From contig NZ_CP059833.1 in assembly GCF_014117265.1 (NCBI RefSeq), positions 1,829,069 through 1,893,068 on the forward strand: DNA of 64,000 bases. The letters run 5' to 3'. Numbering within the stretch: position 1 is the stretch's first letter; every line of letters starts with the position of its first letter. This DNA comes from Corynebacterium hindlerae (GTDB lineage: Bacteria; Actinomycetota; Actinomycetes; Mycobacteriales; Mycobacteriaceae). The translations under genes were made by a program, and so were the position numbers. The notes under the pieces were generated by a model. That model was not told the origin of the DNA. It ran no database searches and was given only the letters and a program-made list of their open reading frames with translations. This document shows, piece by piece, positions 16,911 through 27,510 of the stretch.

Positions 16911-18302
16911 GGCTCTTCAGGATTTAGAGTGCGTTGATCTTGGTGTGCAGCTGTCCGGAGTGGATCAAGGATCGCAAGATGTAGTGCCCGAGGTTCTTGA
17001 ACCCCAGAGCGATGCCGCCCAGATGCTCCAGGCGCCCGTTGATCGCCTCGACGGGCCCGTTGGACGCGCCGATATCGAAATACGCCAGCACGTCCTTCTG
17101 GCGCCGGTACAGCGTGTTTCCCAGCTGCTTAATCTCCTCTAACCCCTTCGGCATCGTCGATGAACGCAGCGTGCTGATCACCTTCCGCATCAGCTTCTTG
17201 CCCTCGGCTTTCTTCGGGTGCTGATAGGCGGCGATGATCTGCTGATACACCGACCACGTCACCTCCAAAGCCACGTAGTCTTCGTCGGTGGCCCACAGTT
17301 GCTCGAGTCGCCGATGCTGTCGATCAGTGAGGAAGTCAATCCTGGTCAACAGGGTTTTCCGGTTCTTATACAACGGATCGTTTTTCTTGCCCCGCCGCCC
17401 GGTGGTCATCCGCTGCAGGCGCTGCCGGCACACGGTCAACTTGTCGGCGGCCAGGTGCACCACGTGAAAGGGATCCATCACCGCCTGCGCCCGCGGCAGG
17501 GCCTGTTTGGTGGCGGTGGCGTAGCCGGCAAACCCATCCATCGTGACAACCTCGACCCGGTCGCGAAAGCCCTGCCCACGCTGGCTGAGCCAATCGCTCA
17601 GTACCGCGGCGCTACGACCCGGGACCATGTCCAGCAACCGGGCCGGTCCGGCGCCGTCGATGACGGGGGTGATGTCGACGAGCACGGTGACGAACGAGTC
17701 CGGCTCACCGGCCCGGTGGGTGTGCTTCCACACGTGCTCGTCCACGCCCAGCACGCGTACCCCGGCAAGGTGGCCGGGGTCGTCGTAGACCAGGTGCCGA
17801 CAGGCATCCAGGGCGAGGTCGTTGACCAGGTCCCAGCCCAAGCCCAGGGCTTTGGCGGTGGCGGAGATACTCATTTTGTCGATCGCCAACCGTTGCAGAA
17901 TCCAGCGGGTCACCCGGCGAGTGACGGTGCGCCCGCGTTCGGCGCAGGCCAGTTCGCCCTGGTAGATCCGCTGGGCACAGGACTGATTCAGGCACAGGAA
18001 CCGCGGCACGCGTACCTGCAGTCTGGTGGGGAAGCCGACGACGGGAAGATCGGTCAGCCGGCGCACGACGTGATCACGCAGCCGCCCTGTGTGTCCGCAG
18101 CCCGGGCACTTGTCGCAGGAGTCGATGGGACGAGCACTGATGACCGTGAACTCGCCGGCATCCGCGGCATCGGTGATCGTTAATCCCAGTTCCGCGGTGC
18201 GGCAAATGGTGTCGGCGACGAGGTTGAACGTAGGCTGCATTGTAGGGTCCTGGTTCGGTCAGATGGTTGTGTGGTAACTCTCATCTTGTACCGGCCAGGG
18301 CC
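16911..18302 (-). mobile_element. ISL3-family insertion sequence
   Basis: An IS of about 1.39 kb containing one intact transposase. The ends are approximate: GGCTCTTCAGG at 16911 and, in complement, GGCCCTGGCCGG at 18302 form an imperfect inverted repeat (about half the bases match over 21) in the style of corynebacterial ISL3 elements such as IS31831. No clear 8-bp target duplication is visible, so the exact boundaries, or later rearrangement, remain uncertain. It separates the pilus operon from the dnaK promoter region. Confidence 0.8.
16924..18240 (-). CDS. ISL3 family transposase
   Basis: A 438-residue transposase. An N-terminal zinc-finger region (CDKCPGCGHTGRLRDHVVRRL, then CLNQSCAQ) binds the IS ends. 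The helix-turn-helix is followed by a DDE domain with LGVDEHVWKH, VTMDGFAGYA and VVHLAADKL, and a C-terminal segment GPVEAINGRLEHLGGIALGFKN that carries the acidic residue. Full family length and no frameshift, so probably functional. Start ATG at 18240 with a weak ribosome site. Confidence 0.93.
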   Translation of the reverse strand: MQPTFNLVADTICRTAELGLTITDAADAGEFTVISARPIDSCDKCPGCGHTGRLRDHVVRRLTDLPVVGFPTRLQVRVPRFLCLNQSCAQRIYQGELACAERGRTVTRRVTRWILQRLAIDKMSISATAKALGLGWDLVNDLALDACRHLVYDDPGHLAGVRVLGVDEHVWKHTHRAGEPDSFVTVLVDITPVIDGAGPARLLDMVPGRSAAVLSDWLSQRGQGFRDRVEVVTMDGFAGYATATKQALPRAQAVMDPFHVVHLAADKLTVCRQRLQRMTTGRRGKKNDPLYKNRKTLLTRIDFLTDRQHRRLEQLWATDEDYVALEVTWSVYQQIIAAYQHPKKAEGKKLMRKVISTLRSSTMPKGLEEIKQLGNTLYRRQKDVLAYFDIGASNGPVEAINGRLEHLGGIALGFKNLGHYILRSLIHSGQLHTKINAL

Positions 18303-18442
18303 CCTATATGTTGTGCCACCCCGACATATCACTTCCCGCTAATTACGCACTCCAGATCCGGATGAGCCAGTTTTCCGTGTGGGCAGTTGTTGGTGGGAAT
18401 GGTCGTCGTGAAGCAAGTGCGTTAACCTGCGGAAACAAAAAA

Positions 18443-18463
18443 GTTGAGCGGAGTGGGAACAAC
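18443..18463. promoter_or_regulatory. degenerate HAIR-like element upstream of dnaK
   Basis: GTTGAGC, 7 bases, then GAACAAC: the spacing is that of an HspR HAIR box but the right arm is poorly matched. It is embedded in a larger inverted repeat AAGTTG (18441-18446)/CAACTT (18460-18465). Confidence 0.35.
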
Positions 18464-18496
18464 TTTGTTATGTGGTGCGTTGTGACTAGTGAACAG

Positions 18497-18517
18497 GTTG
18501 AGTGACACCGACTCAAG
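18497..18517. promoter_or_regulatory. HAIR operator (HspR binding site) of the dnaK operon
   Basis: GTTGAGT (18497-18503), a 7-base spacer and ACTCAAG (18511-18517). This differs from the published HAIR consensus CTTGAGT-N7-ACTCAAG by one base. It lies about 83 bases upstream of dnaK. HspR, encoded last in the operon, should bind here and repress until heat stress. Confidence 0.88.
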
Positions 18518-18541
18518 GTATCTGGTAGGGTGACTCCAGAA

Positions 18542-18562
18542 GTTGAGTACAGTGCAGTCAAC
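18542..18562. promoter_or_regulatory. second HAIR-type site of the dnaK operon
   Basis: GTTGAGT (18542-18548), N7, AGTCAAC (18556-18562), with one mismatch between the arms. It lies closer to the start of dnaK, so it could overlap the promoter or leader. The ribosome site CAGGAGG follows at about 18585. Confidence 0.7.
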
Positions 18563-18599
18563 ATTGCACAACTTTCAATAAACACAGGAGGAATTAAAC

Positions 18600-20428
<1,829 letters not shown>

Positions 20429-20429
<1 letters not shown>

Positions 20430-21040
20430 TGACTGAGCCGAATCGCGACATGTCGCAAGACCCCGGCGATCCAGAGATCACCGATACGGAAGCCACCTCC
20501 CCGGAGGCCGCTGAAGCTGAAGCGGCTGCCGCTGAGGAGGCTCAGGCAGAAGCTGATCTCGAGGCCCAGGTTAACGAGGCGCTTGCCGACGTCGACCTCG
20601 ACGACGGTGAAGTAGACGACACGGAAGCTCAACTAGCAGAGCGCACCGAAGATCTGCTGCGCATGACCGCCGAGTACGCCAACTACCGCAAACGCACCGA
20701 GCGTGACCGGAAAGTGGCTATCGACACGGCCAAAGCCAAGGTGATCGAAAAGTTCCTACCGATTCTCGATGACCTGGAGCTTGCGGAAAAGCACGGTGAC
20801 CTGGCAGAAGGACCGCTTAAGGCGTTCGCTGACAAGTTCACGAACACCATCACCGCCGAAGGCCTCGTAGCCTTCGGTGCGGAAGGTGACGAGTTTGATC
20901 CAGAACGCCACGAAGCTGTCCAGGATCTGTCCAGCGGTGAAGAGAAGGTCATTGGGACGGTGCTGCGCAAGGGCTACCTGGTTGGTGAGCGCCTCATCCG
21001 CACCGCGATGGTGATCATCGCAGACCCAGCTGAGGCCTAA
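20429..21040 (+). CDS. grpE: nucleotide exchange factor GrpE
   Basis: A 203-residue protein. A long acidic, Ala/Glu-rich N-terminal arm (residues 1-75) is predicted to be a coiled coil. It is followed by the GrpE core with [16 protein letters not shown], the beta-domain segment [15 protein letters not shown] and the C-terminal [18 protein letters not shown], all family signatures. It releases ADP from DnaK and may act as a thermosensor. It overlaps dnaK by one base, so translation is coupled. Confidence 0.97.
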
Positions 21041-21088
21041 CCTCGGGCTTCCCGTACACACAGAACAGCAGAAAGGAGGAGATGCCCA

Positions 21089-22249
21089 ATGACGCAACGC
21101 GAATGGGCGGAGAAAGATTACTATGCGGACTTGGGGGTCTCCTCGTCTGCATCAGCGGCAGAGATTAAGAAGGCTTACCGCCAGCTAGCACGTGACAATC
21201 ACCCAGATAAGCATCCAGGTGACAAGGCTGCGGAAGAGCGCTTCAAGAAAGTCGCCGAGGCATACGACGTCCTCGGTGACGAAAAGAAACGCAAAGAATA
21301 CGACGAGCTGAAAGCCATGCTGAAGTCCGGCGGGTTCGGCGGTTTCGGAGGTCCCGGCTTTCCGGGAGGGTTTCAAGAATCCGGCGGGTTCGAGAACGTT
21401 TTCCGAGACGGCAGATTTACTGGCGACGGTGGCTTTGGGGATATCTTCAGTGGCTTTTTCAACCGCGGTGGCCATAGCCGCCAGTCAGCTGCGCCGACGC
21501 GGGGCGCTGACGTGGAAACCTCCATCACCCTGGAATTCCGCGAAGCGGCGAAAGGGACCACACTTCCCATCCAGCTAACCGGAGAAGCTCCGTGCACTGA
21601 CTGCCACGGTTCCGGATCCCGCAGCGGAAACCCCTCCGTATGCGGTGACTGCAACGGAACCGGGTTTACCTCGGAAAACCGGGGTGCCTTCGGATTTTCT
21701 GCACCATGCACCAAGTGTGGTGGCACCGGCCGGATCATTACCGACCCGTGCCCTACCTGCAACGGCACAGGCACCGCCCGGCGGACCCGCTCCATCACCG
21801 TCCGCATCCCAGCGGGCGTAGAGGACGGCAAGAAGGTGCGCCTCGCTGGACAAGGCGAAGCAGGGCCGAACGGCAAACCTGCAGGTGACCTGTTCGTTAA
21901 TGTGACGGTCCGCCCGGATAAGGTCTTCACCCGTTCTGGCGACGACATCCAGGTCACCGTGCCAGTGAGCTTCGGTGAGCTGGCGCTGGGAGGTGCCATC
22001 ACGGTGCCGACGCTTGACGACGCCGTAAAGGTCAAAATCCCAGCCGGGACACCATCCGGCCGCGTTCTACGTGTGCGCGGCCGAGGAGTGCACCGGCCCT
22101 CGGGAGTCGCGGGCGACTTGCTGGTGAAAGTTGAAGTGCAGATCCCGAAGAACATGGGAGCTGCAGAAACTTCCGCGCTGCGTACCTACCTGCAAGCCGA
22201 GAAGGACGCAGGATATGACCCGCGCGCTGGCTGGGCCGGACTGGAATAA
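21089..22249 (+). CDS. dnaJ: co-chaperone DnaJ
   Basis: A 386-residue type I DnaJ. The J domain carries the HPD motif (DNHPDKH, about residue 37) that stimulates DnaK. A Gly/Phe-rich linker ([13 protein letters not shown]) follows. The zinc-finger domain has four CxxCxGxG-type repeats ([32 protein letters not shown]), and then the substrate-binding C-terminal domains. Start ATG at 21089 follows AAAGGAGG. An earlier ATG at 21082 is out of frame. This is the DnaJ that in actinobacteria sits with hspR; a second paralogue is usual elsewhere in such genomes. Confidence 0.97.
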   Translation: MTQREWAEKDYYADLGVSSSASAAEIKKAYRQLARDNHPDKHPGDKAAEERFKKVAEAYDVLGDEKKRKEYDELKAMLKSGGFGGFGGPGFPGGFQESGGFENVFRDGRFTGDGGFGDIFSGFFNRGGHSRQSAAPTRGADVETSITLEFREAAKGTTLPIQLTGEAPCTDCHGSGSRSGNPSVCGDCNGTGFTSENRGAFGFSAPCTKCGGTGRIITDPCPTCNGTGTARRTRSITVRIPAGVEDGKKVRLAGQGEAGPNGKPAGDLFVNVTVRPDKVFTRSGDDIQVTVPVSFGELALGGAITVPTLDDAVKVKIPAGTPSGRVLRVRGRGVHRPSGVAGDLLVKVEVQIPKNMGAAETSALRTYLQAEKDAGYDPRAGWAGLE

Positions 22250-22261
22250 GGAGGTATCCCC

Positions 22262-22663
22262 ATGAGTAGCCGAGGGCAAGAAAGCGAGGTCTTCGTGATC
22301 TCCGTTGCCGCGGAGCTCGCTGGGATGCATGCCCAAACCCTAAGGACATACGACCGATTGGGCTTGGTGATCCCCCAGCGCACCCGCGGGGGCGGACGGC
22401 GCTATTCACGCCGAGACGTAGACCTCCTCCGTGAAATCCAGCGCCTCTCCCAAGAGGAAGGTGTGAACCTCGCGGGAATCAAATCAATCATTGAACTGAC
22501 CCAACAAAACGAACGCCTGAAAGCGGAAAACGAGCAACTGCGCAGCGAACTAGCTGAAGCCAAGGAGACTGCGTCACGGCGCCGCTCCCATGGTGAGCTC
22601 GTCCACGTCCCACGATCAACCGCAGTAGTGATGTGGGAACCGCGACGGCGTCGCAAGAGCTAG
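22262..22663 (+). CDS. hspR: heat shock repressor HspR (MerR family)
   Basis: A 133-residue regulator. A MerR-type helix-turn-helix at residues 11-50 (VAAELAGMHAQTLRTYDRLG) is followed by the wing (GGRRYSRRDVDLLREIQRL) and a leucine-rich coiled coil (ELTQQNERLKAENEQLRSEL) for dimerisation. It ends in a basic tail. Preceded by AAGGAGG overlapping the dnaJ stop. It should bind the HAIR sites upstream of dnaK and clpB with DnaK as co-repressor, as established in Streptomyces and mycobacteria. Last gene of the operon, followed by a strong terminator. Confidence 0.95.
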   Translation: MSSRGQESEVFVISVAAELAGMHAQTLRTYDRLGLVIPQRTRGGGRRYSRRDVDLLREIQRLSQEEGVNLAGIKSIIELTQQNERLKAENEQLRSELAEAKETASRRRSHGELVHVPRSTAVVMWEPRRRRKS

Positions 22664-22672
22664 CCTTTTCAC

Positions 22673-22709
22673 AATCCCTGCCCCATTCGAATGGGGCAGG
22701 GATTTTTGT
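22673..22709 (+). terminator. terminator of the dnaK-hspR operon
   Basis: A 15-bp stem (22673-22687 AATCCCTGCCCCATT with 22690-22704) with a tiny loop centred on ATTCGAAT, followed by TTTTGTG. It is 9 bases past the hspR stop. Confidence 0.92.
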
Positions 22710-22715
22710 GTGCGG

Positions 22716-22860
22716 GTTTCTGGGGTGTGTTGGTGGTGGGTTTTTGGGTGTTTTGGTGGAAAACCCGGGAAGTGAAACCCGGGTTTCGGGCCTTGCGGCG
22801 CCGAAATCAGGCTGCAAGTCTGCTATTTGCTCCGAGATCCGGGGAATGCTTCCCGGGTTT
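22716..22860. other. G-rich non-coding stretch with repeated CCCGGGTTTCGGG
   Basis: From about 22716 the plus strand has closely spaced G-runs (GGGTTTCTGGGG ... GGGTTTTTGGG) that could form a G-quadruplex. It then carries two copies of CCCGGGTTTCGGGC (near 22783 and 22853), about 70 bases apart. No gene is credible here: the short ORFs have no ribosome sites or recognisable products. Confidence 0.45.
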
Positions 22861-22888
22861 CGGGCGGTGTTGCGTTTTTGCGCGTTGG

Positions 22889-22976
22889 CCCCGACATTAC
22901 GGCCCCGACATTACCCTCCCGAAGTTCGGGCTTGCGGACCCATTTTTGGAGCATTGTCGGGGGCGTAATGTCGGGG
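22889..22976 (-). repeat. 74-bp dispersed element, copy A (reverse orientation, with extra terminal half)
   Basis: The core 22903-22976 is 74 bp, bounded by CCCCGACATTAC and GTAATGTCGGGG, with the internal small palindrome CCCGAAGTTCGGG. An extra CCCCGACATTACGG precedes it at 22889. Relative to copies at 60934, 61140 and 62250 it is inverted. It lies in the 762-base gene-free gap between hspR and ald. Confidence 0.85.
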
Positions 22977-23109
22977 GCTGCGGCCTAGCAGAGACCGTCA
23001 AATGATTGGCGTGAGGCGCCATAGTGGCCATTGTCACAGCAATCTTCAATCGCCTCATCGGCCTCAACAAGTGTGCTAATGAATTCAAGTCAAGGCTTTA
23101 CAGCAATCT

Positions 23110-23183
23110 CCCCGACATTACCCTCCCGAAGTTCGGGCTTGCGGACCCATTTTTGGAGCATTGTCGGGGGCGTAATGTCGAGG
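23110..23183 (-). repeat. 74-bp dispersed element, copy B (reverse orientation)
   Basis: Nearly identical to copy A over all 74 bases; the last positions read GTCGAGG in place of GTCGGGG. Between A and B (22977-23109) I see no gene or recognisable site. Confidence 0.85.
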
Positions 23184-23329
23184 CCAATGCACAAACCATT
23201 CGGCACCCTCAGGGGTTTGTCTAAATGGGTGGGTAGAACTTGACTTTAACCCGTAATGAAAACGGTCGGCGCTATGGGGAAACGACCGTCGGGCACCCTT
23301 TGCGGCCAGCTTCAACAAAGTTAACTAAA

Positions 23330-23377
23330 TTTGCAAAATGCTCATATCCAGCGTTAATGGATTAACTTCTTTGCAAA
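23330..23377 (+). promoter_or_regulatory. two TTTGCAAA (RamB-like) motifs upstream of ald
   Basis: TTTGCAAA occurs at 23330-23337 and 23370-23377, 40 bases apart, in an AT-rich stretch about 100-140 bases upstream of ald. In C. glutamicum RamB binds sites with a TTTGCAAA core in acetate and ethanol metabolism genes, including ald. Assignment rests on the motif and the identity of the downstream gene. Confidence 0.5.
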
Positions 23378-23466
23378 TATCTTTAATGTGACTCGGGACA
23401 CAAAATCTGCTGTTAGTGTGGTGGGCAATTCAGCAAGTTCACTACTGAAAACGAAAAGAGGGTCAC

Positions 23467-24987
23467 ATGACTGTTTATGCAAATCCCGGAACCGAAGGCT
23501 CCATCGTCCAATTCAAGGACCGCTACGACAACTTCATCGGTGGCCAGTGGGTCCCTCCGGTAGCAGGCAAGTACATGGATAACCTTTCTCCGGTCAACGG
23601 CGAAGTGTTCTGTCAGGTGCCACGTTCCGACGCTGCGGACATCGATCTCGCTCTTGATGCTGCGCACGCTGCGAAGGCTAAGTGGGGTAAGGCCAGCCCA
23701 GCCAAGCGCGCGGCGGTGCTCAACGCTATCGCTGATCGCATGGAGGAAAACCTGGAGCAGCTCGCTGTCGCAGAAACCTGGGACAACGGTAAGGCTGTTC
23801 GTGAAACTCTTGCGGCGGACGTGCCGTTGGCTGTCGACCACTTCCGCTACTTCGCCTCCGTGGTGCGCACCCAGGAGGGGCGCATGTCGCAGATCGACGA
23901 CAACACCGTGGCGTACCACTTCCAAGAGCCGATCGGCGTGGTGGGCCAGATCATTCCGTGGAACTTCCCACTGCTCATGGCAGCGTGGAAGATCGCGCCG
24001 GCACTCGCTGGTGGTAACTGCATCGTGCTCAAGCCCGCGGAGCAGACCCCAGCCTCGATTTTGTACTTCATCGAACTTGTTCAGGACCTGTTGCCAGAAG
24101 GCGTGCTCAACGTGGTGAACGGCCTTGGTGCGGAGGCTGGCGCGGCCCTGACTGCGAGCGACCGGGTGGCAAAGATTGCCTTCACCGGTTCCACCGAGGT
24201 GGGCAAGATTATCCACTCGGCGGTGTCTGACAAGATCATCCCGGTCACCCTCGAGCTCGGCGGCAAGTCCCCGTCCATCTTCTTCCCAGATGTGATGGAC
24301 AAGGACGACGAGTTCCTGGACAAGTGCGTGGAAGGCCTGGCGATGTTCGCCCTCAACCAGGGCGAGGTGTGCACCTGCCCGTCCCGCGCCCTCATCCACG
24401 AGGACATCGCGGAAGAGTTCCTGAAGCGCGCCGTGAAGAAGGTCGAGTCCCTGAAGTTCGGCAACCCGCTGGACACAGACGTCCAAATGGGCGCCCAGGC
24501 TTCCCAGGAGCAGATGGACAAGATCACCAGCTACCTCAAGTCCGGCCCAGCCGAGGGTGCGGAAACCCTCACGGGTGGTGGCGTGAACAAGATCGAGGGC
24601 CTGGAGGGCGGCTACTACATCCAGCCGACCATCTTCAAGGGTGACAACTCCATGCAGTGCTTCCGGGAAGAAATCTTCGGCCCGGTCCTGGCGGTGACCA
24701 CCTTCAAGACCTTCGAAGAAGCCATGGAGATCGCCAACGACACCATCTACGGTCTCGGAGCCGGTGTGTGGAGCCGTAACGGAAACCAGGCATACCGCGC
24801 CGGTCGCGCGATCGAAGCCGGTCGCGTTTGGGTGAACAACTACCACAATTACCCAGCTCACGCTGCATTCGGCGGCTACAAGCAGTCCGGTATCGGCCGT
24901 GAGAATCACCTCATGATGATGTCCCACTACCAGCAGACCAAGTGCATGCTCGTGTCCTACGACGAGCGGCCAACGGGACTGTTCTGA
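23467..24987 (+). CDS. ald: acetaldehyde dehydrogenase (NAD+-dependent aldehyde dehydrogenase)
   Basis: A 506-residue aldehyde dehydrogenase. It has the NAD-binding [14 protein letters not shown], the FTGSTEVGK loop, the catalytic glutamate in [12 protein letters not shown] (about residue 263), the catalytic cysteine region [19 protein letters not shown] (about 301) and the C-terminal [13 protein letters not shown]. Length fits the class. The short gap of 17 bases to the alcohol dehydrogenase gene shows an ethanol-to-acetate oxidation operon, as in C. glutamicum where ald is needed for growth on ethanol. RamB-like motifs upstream suggest carbon-source control. The ribosome site is weak (AAAAGAGG). 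Confidence 0.93.
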   Translation: MTVYANPGTEGSIVQFKDRYDNFIGGQWVPPVAGKYMDNLSPVNGEVFCQVPRSDAADIDLALDAAHAAKAKWGKASPAKRAAVLNAIADRMEENLEQLAVAETWDNGKAVRETLAADVPLAVDHFRYFASVVRTQEGRMSQIDDNTVAYHFQEPIGVVGQIIPWNFPLLMAAWKIAPALAGGNCIVLKPAEQTPASILYFIELVQDLLPEGVLNVVNGLGAEAGAALTASDRVAKIAFTGSTEVGKIIHSAVSDKIIPVTLELGGKSPSIFFPDVMDKDDEFLDKCVEGLAMFALNQGEVCTCPSRALIHEDIAEEFLKRAVKKVESLKFGNPLDTDVQMGAQASQEQMDKITSYLKSGPAEGAETLTGGGVNKIEGLEGGYYIQPTIFKGDNSMQCFREEIFGPVLAVTTFKTFEEAMEIANDTIYGLGAGVWSRNGNQAYRAGRAIEAGRVWVNNYHNYPAHAAFGGYKQSGIGRENHLMMMSHYQQTKCMLVSYDERPTGLF

Positions 24988-25004
24988 TGACATAAGGAGT
25001 AACA

Positions 25005-26036
25005 ATGAGCACCGAGAAGTTCGAGGCAGCGGTCGTCGAAAAGTTTGGCCCGACGCTGGAGCTTACCGACGTCAACCTGCCACAGCCCGGCCCACACCAA
25101 GCCCTGGTCAAGCTGCTTGCCAGCGGCGTGTGCCACACCGATCTGCACGCTGCAGAAGGCGACTGGCCAGTGAAACCGGAACCGCCGTTTGTCCCCGGCC
25201 ACGAGGGCGTGGGAGAAGTGGTGGAGCTGGGGCCAGGCGATCACGATGTTGCCGTTGGCGACATGGTGGGCAACGTGTGGCTCTGGTCCGCATGCGGCAC
25301 CTGCGAGCACTGCATCGCAGGCTGGGAAACCCTGTGTAACAGCGCTGAATACGGTGGTTACACCGTCGATGGTTCCTTCGGCCAATACATGCTGGTAGAT
25401 ACCCGCTACTGCGCGCGTATCCCGGCTGGCTCGGACCCGGTGGAGGTCGCGCCGATCCTGTGCGCCGGCGTCACGGTGTACAAGGGCCTGAAGGTCTCGG
25501 ATACTCGCCCCGGTCAGTTCATGGTGATCTCCGGCATCGGTGGCCTCGGTCATATCGCAGTGCAGTACGCCAAAGCGCTGGGTATGCGAGTCATTGCGGT
25601 GGACATTTCCGATGAAAAACTCACCCTGGCGAAGGAGTTGGGCGCCGAGTTCACGGTAAATGCGAAAGAAGTGGATCCGGTCACAGCTGTGAACACCTAC
25701 ACCGATGGTGGTGCGCACGGCATCCTAGTCACGGCTGTGCACCCGCAGGCCTTCGGCCAGGCAATCGGCATGGCCCGCAAGGGCGGCACGATCGTCTTCA
25801 ACGGTTTGCCGCCGGGAGAGTTCCCAGCGCCGATCTTCGAGATCGTGTTCAAGGGGCTCACCATCCGTGGTTCCCTGGTGGGCACCCGCCAGGACTTGGC
25901 AGAGGCCCTCGACTTCTACGCCCGTGGCCTCATCAAGCCGCGCGTGACGGAGTGCAAGCTGGGCGATATCAACAACGTGTTTGAGGATATGCGCAGCGGC
26001 AAGATCGACGGTCGCATGGCCATCAACTACGTCTAA
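25005..26036 (+). CDS. adhA: zinc-dependent alcohol dehydrogenase, AdhP type
   Basis: A 343-residue medium-chain dehydrogenase. Catalytic zinc ligands are in SGVCHTDLHAAEGDW (Cys about 42) and GHEGVGEVVELG (His-Glu about 66). The structural zinc is bound by CGTCEHCIAGWETLC, and the NAD-binding Rossmann loop is GIGGLGHIAVQYAKALG near residue 175. Preceded by AAGGAG. It oxidises ethanol to acetaldehyde, which the product of the adjacent upstream gene converts to acetate. The end overlaps the convergent DUF1023 gene by 14 bases. The symbol is given by analogy with the C. glutamicum enzyme. Confidence 0.9.
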   Translation: MSTEKFEAAVVEKFGPTLELTDVNLPQPGPHQALVKLLASGVCHTDLHAAEGDWPVKPEPPFVPGHEGVGEVVELGPGDHDVAVGDMVGNVWLWSACGTCEHCIAGWETLCNSAEYGGYTVDGSFGQYMLVDTRYCARIPAGSDPVEVAPILCAGVTVYKGLKVSDTRPGQFMVISGIGGLGHIAVQYAKALGMRVIAVDISDEKLTLAKELGAEFTVNAKEVDPVTAVNTYTDGGAHGILVTAVHPQAFGQAIGMARKGGTIVFNGLPPGEFPAPIFEIVFKGLTIRGSLVGTRQDLAEALDFYARGLIKPRVTECKLGDINNVFEDMRSGKIDGRMAINYV

Positions 26037-27198
26037 CCAGCTCCTGGAGCTGCCGGTGAAACTCGGCGTCCGACCAGTAGTTTGAGTGACCGCCCTGGAT
26101 TGCCCAGGTGCGGTCCGCGCCGAACGCTGGGTCGGCCGGGTCTGGGCCATGCACGCCCGCCCGAGATGTCACCGCGAGCCCAATCGGGTCCGCGGGTGAT
26201 GTCGCTGCAATGACCTGCGGTTTATCCGAACGAAGATTCAGTGCGGTGGCGTGACTAACCCCGACTCCTGGACTGCCCAACAACACCAGGGAATCAGCCA
26301 CCAAACCTCGCCCTTGTGCCGCATAACCTGCGACGACACTGCCGTAGGAGTGCGCGACCACCACCCGGTGCGGCTCGTTTCCCACCCGGGCGCTGCGCCG
26401 GGAGAGCTCTGCTTGAAACTCCCTCAGGTCCGCCGCTCCCGCCGCTGCTGGCGCTGTGCCGGTGGCGGTGATGAGGTTTTTCGGCGGTTGGTAGCCGATC
26501 CACAGTACGCCCGCCCCGCCGGTGATCTGGGCAATCTGTTGGGTACGTGCCGCATAGCCAGCCCACCCCGCCGGGTCACCAGACCCCACCCCGGGGACGA
26601 CGGTGGTCACCGAAGGCGCAGTGTCAAGGTCACCGAACGCCACCACCACGCCGCTTGCCGACGGCAACAGCCTGGCATCCGGAAACTGCTCCGCGAGTGC
26701 TCTGACCTCCGGTGACGCCGTGGCTAGCACGGATTCATGTATCTCCGGCAATGACGCATCCGCATAATGGGTCAGATCAGGCCCATGCCGTGCTTCAACG
26801 CCGCAGATCCGGTTGATTTCCGCTGCGCAAGCACGATCGATGGAGGACCCGAGTGAGCGGAGCTCGCGAAGTAATGCGTCCATGGTGGGGGAGGACTGGG
26901 TGGCGGCGTCGGTGGACCTGATCAGGGAATCTAAATCAATTTCGATGTCGCGAACGGTGTCCGCTGCGGAATGGAGTACACGGGATACCGCTGACATTTC
27001 GGTGATGGTGCCCGCGTGCGCCCTCATAAGGGCGCGATCGGACTTTGCTGCCGCGGTGATGAAATCGGCGGAGTTGCCTGCTACGAGGAAGGTATCCCAT
27101 GCGTCGGTGGAGGCACGGAGGGCATGGGCTTGCTTGGTGGATAAGGTATCGAGGCGCCCGGCGGCGTCGTAAAGCTCGGCGGATCTAATAGGCAGCAT
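26023..27198 (-). CDS. DUF1023 alpha/beta hydrolase
   Basis: A 391-residue protein. The N-terminal half is helical and resembles WXG100-like helical regions (DAAGRLDTLSTKQAHALRAS). The C-terminal half is an alpha/beta hydrolase with nucleophile elbow VVAHSYGSVVAGYAA and the following LVLLGSPGVGVSHA, typical of DUF1023 proteins of actinobacteria. A histidine near the end (QGGHSNYWSD) completes a likely triad. I chose ATG at 27198 (MLPIRSAELYD), which overlaps the stop of the small upstream gene by 14 bases; the longer frame adds an unlikely Ser/Thr-rich extension. No signal peptide. Substrate unknown. Confidence 0.8.
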   Translation of the reverse strand: MLPIRSAELYDAAGRLDTLSTKQAHALRASTDAWDTFLVAGNSADFITAAAKSDRALMRAHAGTITEMSAVSRVLHSAADTVRDIEIDLDSLIRSTDAATQSSPTMDALLRELRSLGSSIDRACAAEINRICGVEARHGPDLTHYADASLPEIHESVLATASPEVRALAEQFPDARLLPSASGVVVAFGDLDTAPSVTTVVPGVGSGDPAGWAGYAARTQQIAQITGGAGVLWIGYQPPKNLITATGTAPAAAGAADLREFQAELSRRSARVGNEPHRVVVAHSYGSVVAGYAAQGRGLVADSLVLLGSPGVGVSHATALNLRSDKPQVIAATSPADPIGLAVTSRAGVHGPDPADPAFGADRTWAIQGGHSNYWSDAEFHRQLQELVRRS

Positions 27199-27418
27199 TG
27201 ACCTGCTCCGAGAATCGCTGGTCAGCGCTTCGCAGCTGGTTAATGGTGGCGACGAGGCGACGGTGGGAATCATGGAGCGCTGCCGTGGTGGAGCTGGAGT
27301 TGTCACTCCAGCGTTCGGTGGCAGCTCTCAGAGCTGCGCTGGTGTGCGTACCGGCGGGAAGCTGCGGAAAATCCCGGGGGAGAGTAGCAGGGCGGTTGGG
27401 GCGAGAGATGAGTTTCAT
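27185..27418 (-). CDS. small helical protein preceding the DUF1023 hydrolase
   Basis: A 77-residue protein (MKLISRPNRPATLPRD...). The first part is basic and proline-rich. Residues 25-77 are predicted to form a helix (ALRAATERWSDNSSSTTAAL, then RRLVATINQLRSADQ). It overlaps the hydrolase start, so the two are very likely co-translated. The size and helix pair are reminiscent of small partner proteins in WXG100-like systems, but it has no WXG motif. I do not recognise the family. An in-frame ATG at 27445 is an alternative start; neither has a good ribosome site. Confidence 0.6.
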   Translation of the reverse strand: MKLISRPNRPATLPRDFPQLPAGTHTSAALRAATERWSDNSSSTTAALHDSHRRLVATINQLRSADQRFSEQVNAAY

Positions 27419-27471
27419 GAGAGGAGAATGGCATATTCGGCACAAAGTGATGCAGCCTCAGCCGTACTACT

Positions 27472-27496
27472 TGTGGATAACTACCCGTTATCCACA
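27472..27496. promoter_or_regulatory. inverted pair of perfect DnaA-box sequences
   Basis: TGTGGATAA (27472-27480) and TTATCCACA (27488-27496) are separated by 7 bases. TTATCCACA is the canonical DnaA box. The two face each other just upstream (15 bases) of the nitrilase gene and about 50 bases from the divergent small gene. It could be a DnaA-responsive site or simply an operator for another regulator. Confidence 0.5.
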
Positions 27497-27510
27497 TAAA
27501 GTGGGGTGGC

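Noticed and set aside
17218..18183. Plus-strand ORF of 321 residues opposite the ISL3 transposase
   Set aside because: Mirror frame of the transposase gene; no start signals or domains.
16911..18302. 8-bp target-site duplication for the ISL3 element
   Set aside because: Bases flanking the inferred ends (AGTTTTCC and CCTATATG) do not match.
22633..23005. Plus-strand ORFs over the hspR terminator and copy A of the 74-bp element
   Set aside because: They run through a terminator and repeats, have no ribosome sites, and are Gly/Arg/Phe-rich noise.
23413..25005. Long antisense ORF (530 residues) opposite ald
   Set aside because: Shadow of the high-GC ald coding frame; composition (His/Val/Leu-rich, no domains) and full overlap with a clear enzyme gene.
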